A program made the translations under genes and the position numbers. The notes beneath the pieces were generated by a model. It was not told the DNA's origin and searched no databases. It saw only the letters and a program-made list of their open reading frames with translations. A stretch of 12,725 nucleotides of DNA, from assembly GCA_947462945.1 (NCBI GenBank), contig CANHTE010000006.1:1-12725 (forward strand). Direction: 5' to 3'. The DNA comes from Acetobacteraceae bacterium. Its GTDB lineage: Bacteria; Pseudomonadota; Alphaproteobacteria; Acetobacterales; Acetobacteraceae. Within the stretch, counting starts at the first letter, position 1, and each line of letters begins with the position of its first letter. Below are positions 1-5,751 of this stretch, one piece after another.

Positions 1-1
1 G

Positions 2-244
2 CTGGCCGAGGCCCGCATCGGCCATGAGTTGAAAGCGGCCCAAGAGCGCGGAGAGGTTGCCACGCAGGGGGATCGCTCAAATGTCCGGGGCGCGGACATT
101 TCAACAGCCACCCTCCCCGAGATTGGCATTCCTCGCCAGCGCGCCAGCGAAATGAAGAAGCTGGCCACTTGGAGGCGGTATCCCGGCAAGCGTTGTGGAC
201 GCATTTGTGGATCAGCCAGGACGGAAAATCGAAAAGCGATGTAA
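2..244 (+). pseudogene. Fragment of a phage/plasmid-type protein (5' end outside window, 3' end probably frameshifted)
   Basis: An open frame enters from the left edge and reads LAEARIGHELKAAQ, then, about 25 residues later, ATLPEIGIPRQRASEMKKLA. The RIGxxL and TLxxIGIxxxxASExxKLA pattern resembles a domain I associate with phage- and plasmid-borne hypothetical, ParB-neighbourhood proteins; this is recall, not a search. After KKLA the frame turns into an Arg/Cys-rich tail and stops at 244. Another forward frame over about 178-253 reads a more protein-like GIPASVVDAFVDQ, so a frameshift near 165-180 is plausible. An internal TTG at 29 could start a short ORF, but the protein-like sequence continues upstream of it. 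The segment is visibly richer in A and T at its end than the genes to the right and ends 24 bp from the 3' end of the tRNA gene. It is probably a decayed remnant of an integrated element. An intact gene ending here is the alternative. Confidence 0.42.
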
Positions 245-268
245 AATCAGTTGATTGCGCAGAATGTC

Positions 269-359
269 TGGCGGATGAGGTGGGATTCGAACCCACGATA
301 GGCTTTTGACCTATACGCACTTTCCAGGCGCGCGCCATCGACCACTCGGCCACCCATCC
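269..359 (-). tRNA. tRNA-Ser (anticodon GGA)
   Basis: The reverse strand folds as a class II tRNA of 91 nt including the encoded CCA (271-269). The acceptor stem pairs GGATGGG (359-353) with CTCATCC (279-273), with one G-T wobble. The discriminator is G at 272. The D-arm has GCCGAGTGGTCGA, the anticodon arm carries CTGGAAA with anticodon GGA at 325-323, and the T-arm reads GTGGGTTCGAATCCCAC. A long variable arm, as expected for serine tRNAs, pairs TATAGG with CCTATC-like sequence. It decodes UCC/UCU serine codons. It lies 47 bp downstream of the DUF1674 gene on the same strand. Its 3' end faces the gene fragment at the left edge, the usual orientation of tRNA-targeted integration. No attachment-site duplicate is visible inside this window. 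Confidence 0.96.
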
Positions 360-406
360 AGCGCGCCCCTCCTTACGGCGGCTTGCGCGCCGGGGCAAGC
401 TGGGGG

Positions 407-589
407 TCAGAAGTCGCTGACGCGGCCCTTGCGCTCCCAGTCATTGTAGCGTGTCGGCTCCGGCCCGGCCGGCCCGCCATCCTCGCCCGTGGTGGGGGAA
501 GGCGGCCGCTGCGGCCGGTTGATGGGCGTCAGGGGCGGGGCCGTGCGGGGCTGGCCGCTCGGCAGGGGGGGCTTTTCTTCGGCGCTCAT
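407..589 (-). CDS. DUF1674 / succinate dehydrogenase assembly factor 4-like protein
   Basis: A 60-residue protein starting MSAEEKPPLP and ending in GPEPTRYNDWERKGRVSDF. The C-terminal GPEPTRYxDWERKGRxxDF block is the hallmark of the DUF1674/SDHAF4 family. In mitochondria, members of this family bind the flavinylated SdhA subunit and help assemble succinate dehydrogenase; bacterial members are presumed to act similarly (family knowledge, not shown here). The N-terminal 35 residues are Pro-rich and probably disordered, which is normal for the family, as is the small size. The start chosen is ATG at 589-587. Longer reading upstream on this strand would run into htpX, which is read the other way from 626. 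The tRNA-Ser gene lies 47 bp downstream on the same strand and could share the transcript. No other subunit or assembly gene for the enzyme is in the window. Confidence 0.88.
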   Translation of the reverse strand: MSAEEKPPLPSGQPRTAPPLTPINRPQRPPSPTTGEDGGPAGPEPTRYNDWERKGRVSDF

Positions 590-625
590 GATGCCGATGT
601 GGGTACGGAGGGGGAGACAGGAAAG

Positions 626-1531
626 ATGTTCAAGACCTTCATTCTGCTGGGCAGCCTCACTGCGCTTTTCGCCGTCATCGGCTATGCCCTTGGTGGCGCC
701 GGCGGCGCGGGCATGGCGCTGATCATGGCGGGCGCCATGAACCTCTTTGCCTGGTGGGGCAGTGACCGGATGGTGCTGCGCATGCACAACGCCCAGCCCG
801 TAACGATGGCCGAGGCCCCGCAGCTTTATCGCATGACGCAGGATCTGGCGGCGCGGGCCGGCATGCCGATGCCAGCACTCTACATCATCCATGAGGACCA
901 GCCCAACGCCTTCGCCACCGGCCGAAGCCCCGATCGCGCCGCCGTGGCCGTCAACACCGGCCTGCTGGACCTGATGACGCAGGAGGAGGTGGCCGGCGTG
1001 GTCGCGCATGAGCTGGCGCATATCAAGAACCGCGACACATTGATCATGGCGGTGACGGCCACGCTGGCCGGGGCCATCGGCTTCCTGGGGCAATTCGGCT
1101 TCATGCTGGGCCGCGGGCGGGATAACCGGCCCAACCCCATCGTGACGATGGCCGCCATGATCCTCGCCCCCCTCGCCGCCATGCTGGTGCAGATGGCGAT
1201 CAGCCGCGCCCGCGAGTTCGAGGCCGATGCCGAAGGCGCGCGCATCTGTGGCGACCCCTCCTGGCTCGCCAACGGCCTGGCCAAGCTGGAGCGCGGCAAG
1301 ATCGGCCATGTGAATCAGTCGGCCGAGGCCAATCCGGCCAGCGCGCACATGTTCATCATCAATCCGCTCTCCGGTTTGCGCATGGACCGGCTTTTCGCGA
1401 CTCACCCGCCAACCGAGGAGCGGATCGCCCGCCTCATGGCCCTGGGCGGCCCATCGATGCAGCGCCGCACCACCGCCCCGGGCGGCACTTCGCCGTGGTC
1501 CACACCCGCCAAGCGCAACCCTTGGGCATGA
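626..1531 (+). CDS. htpX: Protease HtpX homolog (M48 membrane zinc metallopeptidase)
   Basis: A 301-aa integral inner-membrane protease expected to cleave misfolded or damaged membrane proteins, alongside FtsH. Two N-terminal membrane segments are visible (about residues 4-22 and 26-44). The zinc motif HELAH follows at 128-132, with E129 as the catalytic glutamate. Two more hydrophobic segments lie at about 143-160 and 175-192, followed by SRAREFEAD (193-201), whose E197 in the ExxxD motif supplies the third zinc ligand. The block THPPTEERI near 259-267 is also typical of HtpX. Length is normal for the family, and the last 25 residues form a Pro/Thr/Ser-rich tail. Start ATG 626 is chosen because MFKTFILLGS gives the canonical N-terminus and a GGAG-containing purine run precedes it; the longer frame upstream is antisense to the DUF1674 gene. 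HtpX is often stress- or heat-inducible, but no sigma-32 type promoter is obvious in the 36 bp before it. Confidence 0.95.
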   Translation: MFKTFILLGSLTALFAVIGYALGGAGGAGMALIMAGAMNLFAWWGSDRMVLRMHNAQPVTMAEAPQLYRMTQDLAARAGMPMPALYIIHEDQPNAFATGRSPDRAAVAVNTGLLDLMTQEEVAGVVAHELAHIKNRDTLIMAVTATLAGAIGFLGQFGFMLGRGRDNRPNPIVTMAAMILAPLAAMLVQMAISRAREFEADAEGARICGDPSWLANGLAKLERGKIGHVNQSAEANPASAHMFIINPLSGLRMDRLFATHPPTEERIARLMALGGPSMQRRTTAPGGTSPWSTPAKRNPWA

Positions 1532-1621
1532 GGGCGCGCAAATGCCCCCGGGCTGGGCACCTCGCCGTCATATGACAGGGACGTAATCCGACCCGGGCTG
1601 TTGCATTGCGGAGCGCATGGC

Positions 1622-1637
1622 ATGCTGAGCACAGCAT
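1622..1637. promoter_or_regulatory. Short inverted repeat ATGCTG-N4-CAGCAT upstream of dctP (candidate operator)
   Basis: A perfect 6-bp dyad with a 4-bp spacer sits 17 bp before the dctP start and just upstream of its ribosome-binding site (AGGAG, 1645-1649). The 123-bp gap after htpX (1532-1654) is the only plausible promoter region for the whole TRAP-hyu cluster, so a regulator site would be expected here. No convincing -35/-10 pair was found; TTGCAT at 1601 lacks a partner. The dyad is short enough to be chance. Confidence 0.25.
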
Positions 1638-1654
1638 CATGGGCAGGAGTGGAT

Positions 1655-2719
1655 ATGTTCCGCACAGCTTTGGCGGCGCTGCTGGGCGCCGGTTTGATCA
1701 CCTCTGTTGGTATGGCGCAGACCATTCCGCCGGGGCCGCGCATCGCGATCACCGCCGTCACACAACCGCTGCCCACCCAGCCGCAATACATCCTGGTGGA
1801 CCAGCGCCTCATCCGGGATGGGCTGCGGGAGCGCAGCGGCGGCCGCATTGAGGTGACGCTGGCCAGCCACGCCGAACGCAACCTGGGCGGCGCCGAGATC
1901 GTGCGCCTGGTGCGCGCGGGCCAGGCCGAGATCGGCGCCGGCACCCTCTCCACCCTTTCGGGCGATGTGCCGATCCTGGACGGCGTGGACCTCTCCGGCC
2001 TCGCGCCAGACATCGCGCTGGCCCGCCGTATCGCCGATGCGATGACGCCCGTCGCCAACCGCGATCTGGAGCGCTTCGGCACGCGCATCCTCGCCATGTA
2101 TCCCTTCCCGGCGCAGGTGGTCTTCTGCCGCGCACCTTTCACCTCGCTCGCCGATCTGCGCGGGCGGCGGATGCGCACCTTCGGCAATAGCCTGGTGGAT
2201 TTCTTCAACGCGGTGGGCGCGCAGCCCACCTCCATCGGCTTCCCCGAAGTGTATTCGGCGCTGGAGCGCGGCGTGGTGGATTGCGCCATCACCGGCACGG
2301 GCTCGGGCGTATCCGCCCGCTGGCCCGAAGTCGCCACCCATATCAGCGACATGCCGGTGAGCTGGGCGGTGGCGGCCTATATCGTCAACGTGGCCTGGTG
2401 GAACCGGCTCGAGCCGCCGGTCCGCGCCCTGATCGAGCAGACCTTCAAGGAAGTGGCGGATGCGCAATGGGCGCTGGGCGCCGCCGCCACACGTGACGGG
2501 ATTGATTGCGCCATCGGCAACCGTGAGGCCTGCCGCATCCACACCATGGCCACCCGCCCGATGACAGAGGTGAAGGCCACCGAGGCCGACCGCGCCGAGA
2601 CGCGCCGCATCTTCGAACAGGTGGTGCTGCCCGGCTGGGTGCGCCGCTGCGGCGCGCGTTGCGGCGAGATTTACAACCAGACCGTCGCGCCGCTCTCGGG
2701 CGTCCGGTTCGGAGGATAG
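1655..2719 (+). CDS. dctP: TRAP transporter substrate-binding protein (DctP family)
   Basis: A 354-aa periplasmic binding protein that captures the substrate and delivers it to the DctQ/DctM membrane pair. The signal peptide runs MFRTALAALLGAGLITSVGMA, with likely cleavage after A21. DctP-family marks include GGRIEVTL (62-69), the LADLRGRRMRT block (166-175), whose R174 matches the arginine that binds the substrate carboxylate in the family, and PEVYSALERGVVDCAI (197-212). Two close cysteine pairs near the C-terminus (C285/C293 and C332/C336) could form periplasmic disulfides. Length is typical. Start ATG 1655 is chosen over frame-compatible upstream sites because AGGAG at 1645-1649 is well spaced and a clean signal peptide follows. 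It is the first gene of the cluster. The symbol denotes the family only: a C4-dicarboxylate substrate is not implied, although an organic acid is likely. Confidence 0.93.
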   Translation: MFRTALAALLGAGLITSVGMAQTIPPGPRIAITAVTQPLPTQPQYILVDQRLIRDGLRERSGGRIEVTLASHAERNLGGAEIVRLVRAGQAEIGAGTLSTLSGDVPILDGVDLSGLAPDIALARRIADAMTPVANRDLERFGTRILAMYPFPAQVVFCRAPFTSLADLRGRRMRTFGNSLVDFFNAVGAQPTSIGFPEVYSALERGVVDCAITGTGSGVSARWPEVATHISDMPVSWAVAAYIVNVAWWNRLEPPVRALIEQTFKEVADAQWALGAAATRDGIDCAIGNREACRIHTMATRPMTEVKATEADRAETRRIFEQVVLPGWVRRCGARCGEIYNQTVAPLSGVRFGG

Positions 2720-2757
2720 GGCATCCTCACCTCGATCCCCCGACGGATGAGGATGCC
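2720..2757 (+). promoter_or_regulatory. Intercistronic stem-loop between dctP and dctQ
   Basis: Directly after the dctP stop codon, GGCATCCTCA (2720-2729) is the exact reverse complement of TGAGGATGCC (2748-2757), giving a perfect 10-bp stem around an 18-nt loop. No T-run follows, so it is not a standard intrinsic terminator. In transporter operons such hairpins commonly protect the upstream binding-protein mRNA or attenuate readthrough, so that the binding protein is made in excess over the permease. That role is inferred here. Confidence 0.6.
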
Positions 2758-2803
2758 TGGAACGCCGCCTGCCGCAAGCCACTCTGGCAGGGAGAGCGCC
2801 TAG

Positions 2804-3406
2804 GTGCTGCGGGCGGCGACGCTGCTGCGCCGCGGGGTCGCTGGCCTTGCGGCAGGGATGGCCTGGGTGGCGGGCTGGAACTACATCGCCTGTGCGCTGT
2901 TCATCACGGGCGATATCCTGGGCCGCAACCTGCTGGGCGTTTCCTCGGCCGCGACGGTCGAGATCACGGGCTATATGCTGGCCTGCGGCATCGCCTGGGG
3001 CCTGGCACATACGCTGGCCTGCCGCGCGCATATCCGGGTGGATGTGCTGGTCACGCGGCTGCCGCTTCGCTGGCGGGCACCGCTGCACCTCCTCTCCTTG
3101 CTGCTGCTGACGGGTTTTGCGGCTTTCGTCGCCTGGGCTGCCTGGCAATTGGTGGATGAAAGCGCGCTGTTCGACGCGCATGACAATTCGGCGCTGCGAG
3201 TCCCGCTGATCATCCCGCAGGGCATCTGGGCCATCGGCATCTCGGCCTTCGTGCTGATGTGCGGCGTGCTGCTGCTGGAATCGCTACTGGCCCTGCTGCT
3301 GGGCGAGGGCGAGCGGCTGGATGCGCTGCTCGGCTCCCGCACGCTCACCGATGAAACGCAGGAAGCGCTGGAAGCGGTGGCCATGGCGCGGGGGCAAAAG
3401 ACTTGA
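2804..3406 (+). CDS. dctQ: TRAP transporter small permease (DctQ family)
   Basis: A 200-aa inner-membrane protein with four predicted helices (about 16-36, 51-70, 93-115 and 141-167), the DctQ layout. It is the small subunit that partners the large DctM permease in sodium-driven uptake. Family marks are GDILGRNLLG (36-45) after helix 1, the ITGYML segment in helix 2 and RAHIRVDVL (74-82) in the cytoplasmic loop. The C-terminal 30 residues are polar. The start is GTG 2804: an in-frame TAG sits immediately before it (2801-2803), so no longer form exists, and AGGGAG (2789-2794) is correctly placed; the next ATG would cut into helix 1. It follows dctP after an 84-bp gap holding a stem-loop and overlaps dctM by 4 bases, so the two permease subunits are probably translationally coupled. 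Confidence 0.92.
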   Translation: MLRAATLLRRGVAGLAAGMAWVAGWNYIACALFITGDILGRNLLGVSSAATVEITGYMLACGIAWGLAHTLACRAHIRVDVLVTRLPLRWRAPLHLLSLLLLTGFAAFVAWAAWQLVDESALFDAHDNSALRVPLIIPQGIWAIGISAFVLMCGVLLLESLLALLLGEGERLDALLGSRTLTDETQEALEAVAMARGQKT

Positions 3407-4767
3407 TCGCCATTGTCTTTCTGCTGGGCTTGCTGGGCGTCCTGATCGTCTCGGCGGCGGCGGGCGCGCAGGCTTTGCCCATTGCCGAAATCCTGATGCT
3501 GATCGGCGTCTTCGTCATTTTCTTCAGCTCGGGCGTTTACATCGCGGCCGTGCTGGGCGTGCTGGCCTTCCTGACGGGCTTTCTGTTCAGTGACCGCCCC
3601 TGGTGGAACTTCGCGGGGCAGACCTTGTGGGGGCCTTCCTCCAACTTCGTGCTCGTCGCCGTGCCGCTGTTTTTGTTGATGGGAGAAATCCTGCTGCGCG
3701 CGGGGCTGAGTGACCGGCTGTATCGCGCCCTGAATGTCTGGTTGAACCGCCTGCCGGGCGGCTTGCTGCACACCAATATCGTCAGCTGCGCCGTGTTCAG
3801 CGCCATCAGCGGATCGAGCGTGGCGACCGCCGCCACCATGGGCTCGGTCGCGCTGCCCTATTTCCAGGGCACGGCCTATAATCAGCGCTGGGTGCTCGGC
3901 TCGCTCGCGGCGGGGGGGGCGCTTGGCAATCTCATTCCACCCGGCATCACCTTCATCATTTATGGGCTGATCACCGAGACCTCGGTGGGCCAGCTCTATA
4001 TCGCGGCGCTTTTGCCATCGCTGCTGGTGACGGGGCTGTTCCTCCTGTTGATCGCGGCGCACGGGCTGCGCCACCCGATGGAAAAGCCGCCCAAGCTGCC
4101 GCTGGCCATGAAGCTGGCCGCGCTGCGGGACCTGATCCCCACGCTGCTGCTGATCCTGCTGGTGCTCGGCTCCATCTATGCCGGGCTGGCCACGCCGACC
4201 GAGGCTGCGGCGCTGGGCGTCACGGGCGCCATGTTCTTCGCGGCGCTGGAGGGCCGGCTCTCCTTTCGCATGCTGCATGCCTCGGCCGAGGCGACGGCGC
4301 GCAACACCGCATTGCTGGGGCTGATCATCTTTGGCGCCTATCTGCTGAACTACATCCTCACCACCATCAACGTGCCCCAGGCGATGGCCGGGCTGATCGC
4401 GGATTTGCCGCTGCCGCCCTGGGCCATCATGCTGTGCATCATCGGGCTGTATTTCGCGCTGGGCACCTTCATGGAGGGGTTCTCCATGATCATCACCACC
4501 GTGCCGGTGATTTTCCCGATTGTGGTGGCGCTGGGATATGACCCGATCTGGTTCGGCGTCATCGTCACCATGCTGGTCGAGATCGCGCAGATCAGCCCGC
4601 CTGACGGCACGGTGATGTATGTGCTGCAAGGCATGCGCCCCAAACCGGGCCCCATCACCGATGTGTTTGTCGGCGTCATGCCCTTCCTCCTGGCCTATCT
4701 GGCGGCTGTCGGCCTGCTGCTGGTCTTTCCCGAAATCGCGCTGTGGTTGCCGCGCGTCCTCGCCTGA
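3403..4767 (+). CDS. dctM: TRAP transporter large permease (DctM family)
   Basis: A 454-aa, almost wholly hydrophobic protein with about 12-13 membrane segments. It forms the transport path of the TRAP system and belongs to the ion transporter superfamily. Recognisable blocks are VAVPLFLLMGEILLRAG (85-101), GSSVATAATMGSVALP (137-152) and the diagnostic GGALGNLIPPGITFIIYG (171-188), followed by TETSVGQLY. Another typical block is EIAQISPPDGTVMYVLQG near the C-terminus. Length is a little over the usual ~425-430 aa. The start is TTG 3403, overlapping the dctQ stop as TTGA; a G-rich stretch (GCGGGGGC, about 3388-3395) may serve as the ribosome-binding site. Reinitiation after dctQ translation is the likely mechanism. 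Seventeen bases separate it from the next gene, so it belongs to the same transcript. Confidence 0.94.
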   Translation: MIAIVFLLGLLGVLIVSAAAGAQALPIAEILMLIGVFVIFFSSGVYIAAVLGVLAFLTGFLFSDRPWWNFAGQTLWGPSSNFVLVAVPLFLLMGEILLRAGLSDRLYRALNVWLNRLPGGLLHTNIVSCAVFSAISGSSVATAATMGSVALPYFQGTAYNQRWVLGSLAAGGALGNLIPPGITFIIYGLITETSVGQLYIAALLPSLLVTGLFLLLIAAHGLRHPMEKPPKLPLAMKLAALRDLIPTLLLILLVLGSIYAGLATPTEAAALGVTGAMFFAALEGRLSFRMLHASAEATARNTALLGLIIFGAYLLNYILTTINVPQAMAGLIADLPLPPWAIMLCIIGLYFALGTFMEGFSMIITTVPVIFPIVVALGYDPIWFGVIVTMLVEIAQISPPDGTVMYVLQGMRPKPGPITDVFVGVMPFLLAYLAAVGLLLVFPEIALWLPRVLA

Positions 4768-4784
4768 TTCCTCGGAGCTTCCTG

Positions 4785-5750
4785 ATGTTCAAACGCATGC
4801 TTCTTCTCGCCGCCGTGGTTTTGGCGCCCCCCGCTTTGGCCCAGGCCCCTTCTCCAGGCTTTGAGCGGCCCATCCGCATCATCGTCCCCATCGCGCCCGG
4901 CGGCGGCACGGATGTGTTTGCGCGGCTGCTGGCCGAGATTGTCGGCAATTCGCTTGGCCAACCCATCGTGGTGGAAAACCGGCCTGGTGCTTCCTCCACC
5001 ATCGGCACGCAATTCGTGGCCGAGCAGCGGGCGGATGGCACCACCCTGCTGTTTACCGCCAATGCGCCCATCACGGCCGCGCCGCATGTGATGAATGTCC
5101 GCTACACGCTCGATCAGCTCGACCCGATGTTCATCGTCGGCCACACCGGCTTCACGCTTTGCGTCCGCCAGGACAGCCCGATCACCACCGCGCCCGCGCT
5201 GATCGCCGCGATGCGCGCCGCCCCGGGGCGCTTCACCTACGGGACGGATGGCGTGGGCGGCAACATGCATCTGGCGGCTGAGCGCGTCTTCAAGGCGCTG
5301 GGGCTGGAAGCGACGATGGTGCCCTTTCAGGGTGCGGCGCAAACCCTCACCGCCTTCAGCGGCGGGCATATTGACCTCTATGGCGGTTCCATCGCGGTCG
5401 CCATGCCGGCCATCCGCGACGGCCGCGCCCGCTGCCTGATCCTGACGCAACGCGCCCAGCACCCGGAGGTGCCGACCGCCTCCGGGCTTGATGCGCTGGG
5501 CATCCCCAATGAGGAAACGCTGATCTGGTGGGGCATGCTGGCGGCCCGTGGCATGCCCCCTGAGCGCCGCGCCGCGCTGATGGCGGCGTTTGAGGCCGCC
5601 TGGCGGACTGAGCGCTTCCAGACACAGCTCGCCCGTTCAGGCGTGACGCCGGAGTTCCGCAATTCCGCCGCCTCCGCGCAGTGGATCACGACCGAAAATG
5701 ACGCGCTGGGCCGCGTCGTTCGGCAAATCGGCATCGAGCGGCAGCGCTGA
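4785..5750 (+). CDS. Bug/TctC-family periplasmic tricarboxylate-type binding protein
   Basis: A 321-aa exported binding protein of the Bug family, the binding component of tripartite tricarboxylate transporters. The signal peptide MFKRMLLLAAVVLAPPALA ends in an ALA|Q cleavage site (residue 19). Family blocks are IRIIVPIAPGGGTDVFARLLA, VVENRPGAS, FTYGTDGVGGNMHLAAE and VPFQGAAQTLTAFSGGHIDL, the last two lining the ligand cleft in known Bug structures. Start ATG 4785 is supported by GGAG at 4774-4777 and the signal peptide. No TctA or TctB permease genes accompany it, so it is an orphan inside a TRAP operon. It may use permeases encoded elsewhere or act as a ligand sensor, as some orphan Bug proteins do. 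Bug ligands include citrate, glutamate, aspartate, nicotinate and aromatic acids; the specific one here cannot be told from sequence. Confidence 0.92.
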   Translation: MFKRMLLLAAVVLAPPALAQAPSPGFERPIRIIVPIAPGGGTDVFARLLAEIVGNSLGQPIVVENRPGASSTIGTQFVAEQRADGTTLLFTANAPITAAPHVMNVRYTLDQLDPMFIVGHTGFTLCVRQDSPITTAPALIAAMRAAPGRFTYGTDGVGGNMHLAAERVFKALGLEATMVPFQGAAQTLTAFSGGHIDLYGGSIAVAMPAIRDGRARCLILTQRAQHPEVPTASGLDALGIPNEETLIWWGMLAARGMPPERRAALMAAFEAAWRTERFQTQLARSGVTPEFRNSAASAQWITTENDALGRVVRQIGIERQR

Positions 5751-5751
5751 G

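Noticed and set aside
79..101. 9-bp inverted repeat AAATGTCCG / CGGACATTT in the left-edge fragment
   Set aside because: It lies inside an open, protein-like frame and occurs once; it could be chance or a coding constraint, with no sign of a site or array.
381..400. Stem GCTTGC (381-386) / GCAAGC (395-400) between the DUF1674 gene and the tRNA, considered as a terminator
   Set aside because: Only a 6-bp stem with an 8-nt loop and no T-run on either strand; not strong enough to call.
407..1405. Long minus-strand open frame of 332 codons opposite htpX
   Set aside because: Most of it is His/Gly/Arg-rich antisense of htpX. Only its last 60 codons, from the ATG at 589, form a real protein (DUF1674).
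1637..4629. Very long minus-strand open frames opposite the TRAP genes (about 514 and 552 codons)
   Set aside because: Low-complexity His/Gln/Arg/Gly-rich translations typical of antisense frames in GC-rich DNA. The plus strand carries clear DctP, DctQ and DctM families over the same bases.
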